In this document: piece after piece, positions 15,957 through 23,515 of the stretch
Numbering within the stretch: position 1 is the first letter of the stretch
Layout: every line of letters starts with the position of its first letter
Assembly (NCBI GenBank): GCA_020741755.1
Contig: DYYI01000003.1
Span: forward strand, 1-40,297
Direction of reading: 5' to 3'
Length of the DNA stretch: 40,297 bases
Origin: Aliicoccus persicus_A
Lineage (GTDB): Bacteria > Bacillota > Bacilli > Staphylococcales > Salinicoccaceae
Notes under the pieces: generated by a model
The model's input: only the letters and a program-made list of their open reading frames with translations
The model's database searches: none
What the model was told of the DNA's origin: nothing
Made by a program: the position numbers and the translations under genes

Positions 15957-17231
15957 ATGGGGAAAAAATATAAATTTACTAAAGATGAATCCCGAAACTT
16001 ATACATATACCTGATTAGTATCGTTGTACTAACTATTGGAAATGGAATCTATACATTTTCTATTTCATACTACTTATTAAATGAGACAGGTTCAGCACTT
16101 TATTTCTCTATTAATTTAGCCATATCATCAATCACATTTCTAATTGTTACCCCATTTGCAGGTGTAATAACTGATTTCTTTGATCGAAAGAAAATTGTGC
16201 TATCTGGGGAATTTCTCATCACATTATTAACATTCATATTACTGCTCGTTGTTTACTTTCACGGTATCTCATTAACAGCAATATTTGTTACAACGTTCTT
16301 TAGATCATTAATACTACCATTAGTGAACAATTCCTTCTCTGCTTCGATGTCAAACTTGTTTAATGTAGATAATCTCCAAAGAGTGTTTGGGTTAAATGGA
16401 AGCATACAATCATCTGCAGCATTTTTTGGTCCAATACTCGGTGGACTAATTTTTGGTATTTTTAGTCTAGAAGTTACTTTGTTACTTTTTGTTGTCGCAT
16501 CATTTGTCTCGTTTATGCTTGATTTTTGGTTAAAATTTGACTTGTTTCAACAACAAAAACCAAAGGATATTCTTGAATTAAAAAATAAAAATGTCCTCAA
16601 AAACTTTTTCATTGAAATTCGAAAGGGGTTCAAGTATTTACTGAGTATACCAATACTAAGAATCGTAATTTTTGCTGGTATCGGTATAAATTTCTTTAGT
16701 GCTGGTGATACCATATTACCTGAAAAAATGATGATTAATGAATTGAATTTTAGTCCTATAACTGTAGGTCTAGTGAATGGTATTATGGCCTTGGGTACGG
16801 TTACAGCTGGTATCCTTTTATCTTATAGAAAGAAAATTGTTAATCATGTATCCGTCATGAGATGGTGTTTCATCATTAATGGATTTATTACGATTATACT
16901 TCCTTTACCGATATATTTATCCATGGATTTTGTACAAAACATGATATTCCTATCTGTTATGTTATTTTTCAACTATTTCTTTATTGCAATTGCTAATGTG
17001 CCATTTATAAGAATTATTCATGAGGAAACTGAGGATCATATGAAAGGCAGAGTATTTTCAAATCTCGGTGTGCTAAGCAGCTCCGTTGTTCCTCTAGCTG
17101 TTGTTTTATACGGTATTATTTATGACGCAGGTTATTATATGACTGTAAATATTATTGGGGGAATTACAGTAATAATAATTTCTTTTATTTTCTTAAATCC
17201 TTCGCGAGTACATAAGCGAGCTGAAGGTTAA
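15957..17231 (+). CDS. MFS exporter (EntS/Mef-like)
   Basis: A 424-aa major facilitator protein with about 12 membrane segments. It has the motif-A type loop GVITDFFDRKK between helices 2 and 3 and a long central cytoplasmic loop rich in lysine (about residues 195-222). Its style is that of the MFS_3 group (EntS siderophore export, Mef macrolide efflux), proton-driven exporters of small amphipathic molecules. The start ATG 15957 has AGGAGA upstream and follows the hydrolase stop by 11 nt, suggesting one original transcription unit. Like its neighbour it is AT-rich compared with the flanking core genes, consistent with acquisition. The substrate cannot be told from sequence. Confidence 0.85.
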   Translation: MGKKYKFTKDESRNLYIYLISIVVLTIGNGIYTFSISYYLLNETGSALYFSINLAISSITFLIVTPFAGVITDFFDRKKIVLSGEFLITLLTFILLLVVYFHGISLTAIFVTTFFRSLILPLVNNSFSASMSNLFNVDNLQRVFGLNGSIQSSAAFFGPILGGLIFGIFSLEVTLLLFVVASFVSFMLDFWLKFDLFQQQKPKDILELKNKNVLKNFFIEIRKGFKYLLSIPILRIVIFAGIGINFFSAGDTILPEKMMINELNFSPITVGLVNGIMALGTVTAGILLSYRKKIVNHVSVMRWCFIINGFITIILPLPIYLSMDFVQNMIFLSVMLFFNYFFIAIANVPFIRIIHEETEDHMKGRVFSNLGVLSSSVVPLAVVLYGIIYDAGYYMTVNIIGGITVIIISFIFLNPSRVHKRAEG

Positions 17232-17261
17232 TTAATAAATTTTAAAGTCCCATTAACAAAA

Positions 17262-17307
17262 AACCTGCTTAGAATCCTAAATCAGATTCTAAGCAGGTTA
17301 ATTTTTT
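17262..17307. terminator. Bidirectional terminator between the MFS and gcvPB genes
   Basis: Perfect 15-bp stem AACCTGCTTAGAATC / GATTCTAAGCAGGTT (17262-17276 and 17285-17299) with an 8-nt loop. AATTTTTT follows on the plus strand, and an A run precedes it (a T run for the minus strand). It ends the accessory unit and the convergent gcv operon. Confidence 0.9.
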
Positions 17308-17343
17308 GATTGTACTTATATTCTCAACAATATTATATTTAAA

Positions 17344-18822
17344 TTACTTCTCTTCCTTAATATCCTCTAAGCTAAATCGAAGAACTGGGTTTCTAGCTGC
17401 TTGTGTTTCATCTAAGCGACCGATTACTGTCGTATGTGGTGCTTCTAACACAACATCTAAGTTTTCATCGATTTCTTTATCGATTTGAATTAACGTATCG
17501 ATAAATCCATCTAATGTTTCTTTCGCTTCTGTTTCAGTCGGTTCAATCATCATACATTCTTCAACGTTTGTTGGGAAGTAGACTGTCGGTGGATGGTAAC
17601 CGAAATCAAGCAAACGTTTCGCAATATCTAACGTACGTGCACCGCGTTTTTTCTGTGCTGACGCACTGATAACGAACTCGTGTTTACAATGCTGTGGATA
17701 CGGTACATGGTACGTACCTTCCAGACGACGCATCATATAGTTTGCGTTTAATACCGCATATTCAGAAACGGCTTTAAGTCCATCTGGACCCATCGTTCTG
17801 ATATATGTATATGCGCGTAAGAAAATACCAAAGTTACCAAAGTGTGCTTTAACACGTCCAATTGACTGTGGTACATCATGTTCTACTTTATAGTTATCGC
17901 CATCTTTAATGATTAATGGACTTGGTAAGAACGGTGCTAAATCAGCTTTTACTCCGATTGGACCTGATCCTGGACCACCGCCACCGTGTGGGCCTGTGAA
18001 TGTTTTGTGTAAGTTTAAGTGAACTGCGTCAAACCCCATGTCTCCTGGGCGTACTTTTGCCATGATTGCGTTTAAGTTCGCACCATCATAGTAAAGTTTA
18101 CCACCAGCATTGTGTACGATATCTCTGATTTCAATAATTTCTTCTTCAAAGATACCTAACGTGTTCGGGTTCGTTAACATGATTGCACATGTCTTATCGC
18201 CGACTACTTCTTTTAAGTGGTCGATATCGACTTGACCTTTGTCGTTTGAACGTACTGTAACAACGTCAAGACCTGCGACAACGGCACTTGCAGGGTTTGT
18301 ACCGTGTGCTGAGTCAGGCACGATCACTTCTGTTCTTTCTGTGTCACCGTTTGAATCATGGAATGCTTTGATCATTAATAATGCTGTCCATTCACCTTGT
18401 GCACCTGCTGCTGGTTGTAATGAGATTTCATCCATACCAGTGATTTCTTTTAAGTGCTCTTGCATATCATAAACGATTTCTAGTGAACCTTGGATTTGCG
18501 AGTCATTTTGTAGTGGATGACTCATCGCAAAACCTGGGATTCTTGCAACTCTCTCGTTAATTTTCGGGTTGTACTTCATCGTACAAGATCCTAACGGATA
18601 GAAACCAGTATCTACACCGTGGTTACGGTTAGATAACTCTGTATAGTGTCTCATTAAGTCAAGTTCAGCAATTTCAGGTAGTTCAGCTTTTGTTTTACGG
18701 ATAAACTTATCATCAACAACTGAAGAAAGTTCTTTTTTCTCAACTTCTAACGTTGGTAATGAATAGGCAAATCTGCCAGCAGTACTTCTTTCAAAAATTA
18801 ATGGTGAAGATCCCTTAAGCAT
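17344..18822 (-). CDS. gcvPB: Glycine dehydrogenase (decarboxylating) subunit 2
   Basis: Subunit 2 of the split P-protein of the glycine cleavage system, a PLP enzyme that decarboxylates glycine and passes the aminomethyl group to lipoylated GcvH. The 492-aa protein carries the PLP-binding lysine in LNLHKTFTGPHGGGGPGSGP, preceded by YYDGANLNAIM. An N-terminal segment DTGFYPLGSCTMKYNPKIN contacts the partner subunit and substrate. Its start overlaps the gcvPA stop by 8 nt, so they are coupled. It is the last gene of a glycine-controlled operon and ends at the terminator 17262-17307. Confidence 0.97.
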   Translation of the reverse strand: MLKGSSPLIFERSTAGRFAYSLPTLEVEKKELSSVVDDKFIRKTKAELPEIAELDLMRHYTELSNRNHGVDTGFYPLGSCTMKYNPKINERVARIPGFAMSHPLQNDSQIQGSLEIVYDMQEHLKEITGMDEISLQPAAGAQGEWTALLMIKAFHDSNGDTERTEVIVPDSAHGTNPASAVVAGLDVVTVRSNDKGQVDIDHLKEVVGDKTCAIMLTNPNTLGIFEEEIIEIRDIVHNAGGKLYYDGANLNAIMAKVRPGDMGFDAVHLNLHKTFTGPHGGGGPGSGPIGVKADLAPFLPSPLIIKDGDNYKVEHDVPQSIGRVKAHFGNFGIFLRAYTYIRTMGPDGLKAVSEYAVLNANYMMRRLEGTYHVPYPQHCKHEFVISASAQKKRGARTLDIAKRLLDFGYHPPTVYFPTNVEECMMIEPTETEAKETLDGFIDTLIQIDKEIDENLDVVLEAPHTTVIGRLDETQAARNPVLRFSLEDIKEEK

Positions 18823-20164
18823 TCAACTCACCTAACCTTTCAACAAATGTATCAATTTCATCTTTTGTTCTTAACTCTGTAACAGCAACAAGCATGTGGT
18901 TTTTGAAGTTGTCATCAACTTTACCTAAATCATAACCACCAATGAATCCATCATCTGCAAGTGTTTCGTTTATGTCATGAAGGTTTACATTGTCATTGAA
19001 TTTAACAACGAATTCATTGAAAGTTGTACCGTCAAGTACGTCAAAACCTTTGTTAGTAAACTGGTCTTTCGCATAATGCGCAAGTGATAAGTTATTCTCA
19101 GCCATCTCAACGAGACCATACTTACCTAATGCACTCATCGCAACTGAAGAACCGAGTGCGTTAAGCGCTTGGTTAGAACAGATATTACTTGTCGCTTTTT
19201 CACGACGGATATGCTGTTCACGTGCCTGTAAAGTTAATACGAAACCACGGTTACCATCATCATCTGTCGTTTGACCCACGAGACGACCTGGCATTTTTCT
19301 CATTAATTTTTTCGTTGCAGCGAAGTAACCACAGTGTGGTCCACCGAATTGTGCTGGAATACCGAACACTTGTGTATCTCCAGTAACGATGTCTGCACCA
19401 AATTCACCTGGAGGTGTTAAAATACCTAATGCAAGTGGATTAGAGTTTACAACGAATAAACCTTTGTTTTTATGTGCAATTTTTTCGATTGCTTCAAGGT
19501 CTTCAATTGAACCAAAGAAGTTTGGATACTGTACCATTACAGCAGCTGTATCTTCGTCTGAAGCCGCATCAAGTTTTTCTAAATCCGTGACTGTACCGTC
19601 AAGATCAATCTCAACGATTTCTAAACCTTGTGCTTCACCGTACGTACGAATGATTTGTCTAGACTGAATGTTAACCCCTTTAGACACAAGTAATTTTTTC
19701 TTTCTGCTTACACCTGCTGCCATTGTACCCGCTTCAGCAAAAGCTGTTGGGCCATCATACATTGATGAGTTCGCAACTGGCATACCAGTTAGTTCAGAAA
19801 TTAATGTTTGGAATTCAAAGATTGCTTGCAATTCACCTTGTGAAATTTCTGGTTGATACGGTGTGTAAGCCGTGTAAAACTCTGAACGAGAAATTACATG
19901 GTCAACAACAGTCGGAACGAAGTGATCATATACACCCGCACCTAAGAATGATGCATGTGTTTCTGATGTGACGTTTTTGCGTGCAATTCTTCCAAGCTCT
20001 TTTAGTAAAGATGTTTCATCTTTTTTCGGCTTAATATTTAGCTCGCCTTTGAAACGAATATCTTCAGGAATCTCACTAAATAAATCTTCGATACTATCAA
20101 CGCCGATAGTCTCTAACATTTCTTTCTTGTCTTGCTCTGTTAATGGTAAATAACGATGACTCAT
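18815..20164 (-). CDS. gcvPA: Glycine dehydrogenase (decarboxylating) subunit 1
   Basis: Subunit 1 of the split P-protein, which pairs with GcvPB to form the glycine-decarboxylating alpha2beta2 enzyme. The 449-aa length and motifs are typical: FLGAGVYDHFVPTVVDHVISRSEFYTAYTPYQPEISQGELQ..., with NSSMYDGPTAFAEA and FGGPHCGYFA. It has the PLP-fold without the PLP lysine, which GcvPB supplies. It lies 14 nt after gcvT and overlaps gcvPB by 8 nt. Confidence 0.97.
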   Translation of the reverse strand: MSHRYLPLTEQDKKEMLETIGVDSIEDLFSEIPEDIRFKGELNIKPKKDETSLLKELGRIARKNVTSETHASFLGAGVYDHFVPTVVDHVISRSEFYTAYTPYQPEISQGELQAIFEFQTLISELTGMPVANSSMYDGPTAFAEAGTMAAGVSRKKKLLVSKGVNIQSRQIIRTYGEAQGLEIVEIDLDGTVTDLEKLDAASDEDTAAVMVQYPNFFGSIEDLEAIEKIAHKNKGLFVVNSNPLALGILTPPGEFGADIVTGDTQVFGIPAQFGGPHCGYFAATKKLMRKMPGRLVGQTTDDDGNRGFVLTLQAREQHIRREKATSNICSNQALNALGSSVAMSALGKYGLVEMAENNLSLAHYAKDQFTNKGFDVLDGTTFNEFVVKFNDNVNLHDINETLADDGFIGGYDLGKVDDNFKNHMLVAVTELRTKDEIDTFVERLGELNA

Positions 20165-20178
20165 ATTGACGCTCCTAA

Positions 20179-21267
20179 CTAATTATATTTGTGAAATGGT
20201 GTGCTAACGAAACGCGCACGCACTTCATTTTTACGAACTTTAATGTAAAACTCTCTATCTAATTCATAAGCATCTGTGTCGACTAAAGCAAATCCGATTG
20301 AACGCTTAGATGATGGTGATTGCGTTCCACTCGTTACTTCACCGATGATGTTACCTTTAGAATCGAGTACTTCATAACCCGTACGTGCAATACCACGTTC
20401 TAAAATTTCAAAGCCAGCACGTGTACGTGGCACGCCATTTTCTTTTTGTTCAACAAGTGCTTGTTTACCTACAAAGTCACTATCTTTGTTCAATTTCACT
20501 GCAAAACCAATCTTTGCTTCAAGCGGTGAAATTTCTTCTGTTAAATCTTGACCATGAAGTGGTAAGCCAGCTTCTAGTCTTAATGTGTCACGTGCACCAA
20601 GTCCACACGGTGTCACACCCGCTTCTAAGAAGTGATTCCATAATCCGACTGTATCTTCAGCACGGCAATAAATTTCAAACCCATCTTCACCTGTGTAACC
20701 ACTTTGTGAAAGAATCACGCCGTAGCCAGCGACTTGAATATTTCTCTTAAAGTTAAACATTTTCATGTCGCCAATCGATTCTTCAACAGCTAACTGTACA
20801 ACTGCACGTGCACGTGGCCCTTGAATTGCCAATTGACCGAATTCAGCACTGACATTCTCAACTTTTGCATCAAATCCTTCAATCGCAGATAATACTTCAA
20901 AATCCTTATCGACGTTTCCAGCGTTAACGACTAGTAGATATTCATTTTCCCCTACTTTGTACAGTACTAAATCATCAATCGTACCGCCTTGTTCATTCGC
21001 AAGTACAGTATACTGTGCTTTATCGTCTGACAGTATAGAAACATCATTTGTTAAAGCGTAATTTAGAAATGCTTCTGCTTCAGGACCTGAAACTTTGATC
21101 TCACCCATATGGGAAACATCAAACATACCGACTGAATCTCTTACAGCTACATGTTCCTCTTTAATACTTGAAAACTGAACTGGTAGTGCCCAACCATGAA
21201 AATCCACTACTTTTGCACCTGATGCTTCATATGCATCAAATAAAGGTGTCTTCTTCAAATCACTCAT
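20179..21267 (-). CDS. gcvT: Aminomethyltransferase (glycine cleavage T-protein)
   Basis: Transfers the one-carbon unit from aminomethyl-lipoyl-GcvH to tetrahydrofolate, releasing ammonia. I set the start at ATG 21267 (MSDLKKTPLFDAYEASG, 362 aa), with AAGGAGGAACGGT directly upstream. The frame stays open to 21477, but that extra part is the glycine riboswitch and its promoter, not protein. Family motifs include VFDVSHMGEIKVSG, QSGYTGEDGFEIYC, CGLGARDTLRLEAGLPLHG and TSGTQSPSSKRSIGFALV. It is the first gene of gcvT-gcvPA-gcvPB. Confidence 0.97.
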   Translation of the reverse strand: MSDLKKTPLFDAYEASGAKVVDFHGWALPVQFSSIKEEHVAVRDSVGMFDVSHMGEIKVSGPEAEAFLNYALTNDVSILSDDKAQYTVLANEQGGTIDDLVLYKVGENEYLLVVNAGNVDKDFEVLSAIEGFDAKVENVSAEFGQLAIQGPRARAVVQLAVEESIGDMKMFNFKRNIQVAGYGVILSQSGYTGEDGFEIYCRAEDTVGLWNHFLEAGVTPCGLGARDTLRLEAGLPLHGQDLTEEISPLEAKIGFAVKLNKDSDFVGKQALVEQKENGVPRTRAGFEILERGIARTGYEVLDSKGNIIGEVTSGTQSPSSKRSIGFALVDTDAYELDREFYIKVRKNEVRARFVSTPFHKYN

Positions 21268-21280
21268 ACCGTTCCTCCTT

Positions 21281-21322
21281 AAAATAAAAACAACAGAATA
21301 GCAACTGTCTGCTACCCTGTTG
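21281..21322 (-). terminator. Riboswitch-controlled terminator ahead of gcvT
   Basis: On the minus strand a 13-bp stem (arms 21310-21322 and 21291-21303; two G-U pairs; 6-nt loop) is followed by TTTTTATTTT (21281-21290), just before the gcvT ribosome site. It is the expression platform of the glycine riboswitch. Glycine binding would be expected to prevent termination, as in other gcvT riboswitches. Confidence 0.85.
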
Positions 21323-21440
21323 ATTACCCTCCAGGAATGCGTCCCAATGCCTTTCTTTTGCCTGAGAGATTCGCTTGCGCTTGCTCCTTCGGCGACGATG
21401 GCTCGTTCTCTCGAGCATTGTTCATTCGCATATGAAGTTG
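21323..21440 (-). ncRNA. Glycine riboswitch (gcvT leader)
   Basis: The minus-strand leader contains the conserved glycine aptamer core: GCCGAAGGAGC, a variable stem, then CTCTCAGGCAAAAGG (near 21353-21370), with the pairing strand CGAGAGAA upstream. One full aptamer is clear. The stretch that follows (GCATTGGGACGCATTCC, about 21335-21350) is too short for a full second aptamer and may be a small stabilising helix. Boundaries are approximate. With the terminator at 21281-21322 it should switch on the glycine cleavage operon when glycine is abundant. Confidence 0.92.
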
Positions 21441-21448
21441 TTATACTC

Positions 21449-21477
21449 ATTATAAAGTTTAGTTGTGTTCCGTTCAA
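21449..21477 (-). promoter_or_regulatory. Sigma-A promoter for the gcv operon
   Basis: The minus strand has TTGAAC (21472-21477), exactly 17 nt, then TATAAT (21449-21454). Transcription would begin near 21442, just upstream of the riboswitch aptamer. This is a near-consensus promoter and confirms that the open frame upstream of ATG 21267 is leader RNA. Confidence 0.85.
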
Positions 21478-21488
21478 GTTTATTTATT

Positions 21489-21983
21489 TTATGCATCTTG
21501 TTTTATAAATTCAAGTATTTCTTTTACACAATCATCGACAGGAGCACTCGTGTCTATTCTAATATGTGCGAGTGATTTATATAAGTCATATCTAGATTTA
21601 TAGCGCTCTCTTATATCTTGTTTATTTTGTGCCAGTGGTCGATTCGTATCACCAGAAATTCTATCCAGTAACTTGTCAATCGGTGCATCGAGCCAAACAA
21701 TAGGTGTTTTTGTAGACTTTAGGAATTCATATGACGGTTGATAAGTTACGATGCCCCCACCTGTCGCAATGCAATCATATGAGTCATGGGTCTCTTTTAA
21801 TGCATTGTATTCCAGGGCTCTGAAGTGTTTTTCACCGTGTGCATTAAAGATTTCTGGTATCGATTGTTGTTCATTTGATTCGATCCAGTGATCCATATCA
21901 ATATATGAAAAGCCATTATTATGTAAACGTTTGGCAATGGTAGATTTACCACTGCCCATAAACCCGATTAGTATCATAATCAT
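21489..21983 (-). CDS. aroK: Shikimate kinase
   Basis: Phosphorylates shikimate at the 3-hydroxyl with ATP, in aromatic amino-acid synthesis. The 164-aa protein has the P-loop IGFMGSGKST, substrate-binding DMDHW, EKHFRALEYNAL, ATGGGIV, and the lid region with NRPLA. The first ATG (21983) directly abuts the comGG stop codon (TAGATG); an ATG two codons later is also possible. Placement between comGG and the gcv operon matches staphylococcal gene order. It is probably read through from the comG transcript, since I see no promoter of its own. Confidence 0.94.
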   Translation of the reverse strand: MIMILIGFMGSGKSTIAKRLHNNGFSYIDMDHWIESNEQQSIPEIFNAHGEKHFRALEYNALKETHDSYDCIATGGGIVTYQPSYEFLKSTKTPIVWLDAPIDKLLDRISGDTNRPLAQNKQDIRERYKSRYDLYKSLAHIRIDTSAPVDDCVKEILEFIKQDA

Positions 21984-22157
21984 CTATCCCATCAGTGCAA
22001 TTAGTTTTTGATTATATATTTCGATTAAGTTTTTACGAATCTCAATGATATATATAATCTTATTATAGTAATAGTAGAACACTTGATACAAATAGACGAG
22101 AAAGATGTACATCGTTATGCTGACAAATCCATCATTTTTTAAAACTAAATGTTTCAT
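21984..22157 (-). CDS. comGG: ComGG-like minor pseudopilin, very short
   Basis: A 57-aa reading frame in the position of comGG. It starts at ATG 22157 inside the end of comGF, with AGGGGG about 10 nt upstream, and its stop abuts the aroK start. The protein reads MKHLVLKNDGFVSITMYIF...: a short basic leader, then an xxGFVSIT prepilin-type junction and a hydrophobic helix rich in Ile/Tyr, ending ...YNQKLIALMG. That is the ComGG pattern, but the family is usually about 90-130 aa, so most of the globular part is missing. Position, ribosome site and leader make it real; function as a minor pseudopilin is an inference. Confidence 0.75.
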   Translation of the reverse strand: MKHLVLKNDGFVSITMYIFLVYLYQVFYYYYNKIIYIIEIRKNLIEIYNQKLIALMG

Positions 22158-22554
22158 TTTCTATTTGTCCCCCTATTATCTCAAGTTGGATACTGTACTC
22201 TGATTCTGTAATGATAAATGCGTCCACATTGAACAGCATCGTAATGAATCCTACACCATCGATTGATTTAATGACGCGATTATTGTTCAAGCGATAGCTG
22301 ACGTTTTTTGATTCAGTTGTGAAGTTTATCATTGATTGTCCATCATTTGTGCTTACGGCTTCGCTGTCTTGGTAGGTTTCCATCAATTCGATGACGAATA
22401 GATCGTAGTCAAGGTCATATATGAGATCATCGGAATGAAAAAATTTTATGAGCATGGGTAGAAAACTGAGTATAAAGGCTAGAGTAAATAGCGAGAGTAT
22501 CGCTTCAATGAGTGTAAAGCCGGAATCACTCCGTACAAACTTCAATATCTTCAT
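22132..22554 (-). CDS. comGF: Competence minor pseudopilin ComGF
   Basis: A 140-aa prepilin-like protein with leader MKILKFVRSDSGFTLIEAILSLFTLAFIL: the cleavage motif for ComC prepilin peptidase (SG/FTLIE), then a hydrophobic helix. The remaining ~100 residues are polar with alternating beta strands (YSIQLEIIGGQIENETFSF). It overlaps comGE at its start and comGG at its end, as in other comG operons. It should be a minor part of the DNA-uptake pseudopilus. Identification is by leader, position and size. Confidence 0.88.
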   Translation of the reverse strand: MKILKFVRSDSGFTLIEAILSLFTLAFILSFLPMLIKFFHSDDLIYDLDYDLFVIELMETYQDSEAVSTNDGQSMINFTTESKNVSYRLNNNRVIKSIDGVGFITMLFNVDAFIITESEYSIQLEIIGGQIENETFSFKK

Positions 22555-22774
22555 GACGACATATCACTCCAGCATTAAAAAATTCGTCATCAAATAGAAT
22601 GGCTTCGCTGTTTATGAGTGTGATATAAATATCTCTTTTGAATTTTAGTGTTTGCTCAGTCAATGCTTCCGTCTGATGAAGTGCAATCATTGAAGGGACG
22701 AGTATTGTCACGATAATACTAAAAGTTAAGATTGCGAGTAATGTATCTATGAGTAAAAACCCTTCATTGTTCAA
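22526..22774 (-). CDS. comGE: Competence minor pseudopilin ComGE
   Basis: I place the start at TTG 22774 (MNNEGFLLIDTLLAILTFSI..., 82 aa), which gives the short leader expected before a prepilin EG/F cleavage site and has AAGGGG upstream. An in-frame ATG at 22828 would add 18 residues and a 65-nt overlap with comGD, which is less likely. The hydrophobic helix runs about residues 6-30. The C-terminus contains two cysteines (VICRHEDIEVCTE). It sits between comGD and comGF. Confidence 0.82.
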   Translation of the reverse strand: MNNEGFLLIDTLLAILTFSIIVTILVPSMIALHQTEALTEQTLKFKRDIYITLINSEAILFDDEFFNAGVICRHEDIEVCTE

Positions 22775-23198
22775 CTCTGAATCGCCCCTTTTGAATTTGG
22801 AATATAAAATTGACGTCACTGTTTGCACAATTTAATCGAATCGTACCGAATGCGTTTGTATCTCCATTCGGCAAATATGAAAAACGCGTCATGCTGTTTG
22901 TCTTAATTGTGCACTGATCGAGTACTATCGATTCTTCTATCGTCCCGTCACTATTGATTCTCATAATCTCATTAGCAACCTGATAGACGAAGATGACGTT
23001 ACGCTCCCCTTTTTCTATCGCACTGATCTGTGCATTATGAAAAAAGTATCGAATGTTTTCTATTTCTCTATCGACTAATGAACCTGAATCACTTGGCATT
23101 TGTATCATGACAACAAAGGAAATCAAGCTAACTATAAAGAGAGTTAGCATTGATTCCATCAGTGAAAAACCGTTATTCAAGACGCGACGCTTCGCCAT
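22764..23198 (-). CDS. comGD: Competence pseudopilin ComGD
   Basis: A 144-aa minor pseudopilin with leader MAKRRVLNNGFSLMESMLTLFIVSLISFVV. The prepilin peptidase site is NG/FSLME, with the usual Glu at +5, followed by a membrane helix. The C-terminal ~100 residues are beta-rich (RNVIFVYQVANEIMRINSDG). It overlaps comGC by 26 nt and comGE by 11 nt, giving tight translational coupling. Confidence 0.9.
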   Translation of the reverse strand: MAKRRVLNNGFSLMESMLTLFIVSLISFVVMIQMPSDSGSLVDREIENIRYFFHNAQISAIEKGERNVIFVYQVANEIMRINSDGTIEESIVLDQCTIKTNSMTRFSYLPNGDTNAFGTIRLNCANSDVNFIFQIQKGRFRVEQ

Positions 23199-23496
23199 TT
23201 GTTACGACGATTTCATCACCATTTTGACATGTTGTTTGAGACGACGATAAGTAAGTCGGCACTAAGTCATTGATTGTTTGAGGTTGTGTCCCTTCATTCA
23301 ATGTATAGGCTTCTACTTGACTTTGAACCATACGCACTTGTGCCTCACAGCCTGTATTTTGAACATTCTCACTCTGCGCTGCTATATTTGGAATGATTAA
23401 GATGATCAACACAGAGATGACGAGTAGTACGAGTAACATCTCAACAAGTGTAAAACCTTGTTCATCTTTCATTTTTCTTAAAAATAACTTTCTCAT
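23173..23496 (-). CDS. comGC: Competence major pseudopilin ComGC
   Basis: Major subunit of the competence pilus that captures external DNA. In this 107-aa protein the leader ends in QG/FTLVEMLLVLLVISVLIILIIPN, the classic type IV prepilin cleavage site and helix. Two cysteines (positions 50 and 90) match the intramolecular disulfide known in B. subtilis ComGC. Start at ATG 23496; a shorter start at Met9 is possible. It lies between comGB and comGD. Confidence 0.93.
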   Translation of the reverse strand: MRKLFLRKMKDEQGFTLVEMLLVLLVISVLIILIIPNIAAQSENVQNTGCEAQVRMVQSQVEAYTLNEGTQPQTINDLVPTYLSSSQTTCQNGDEIVVTNGEASRLE

Positions 23497-23515
23497 TCAT
23501 ATCAACCCTTATCTA

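Noticed and set aside
21268..21477. 70-residue N-terminal extension of GcvT
   Set aside because: It is the promoter, riboswitch and terminator read as protein; a full AAGGAGG site precedes ATG 21267.
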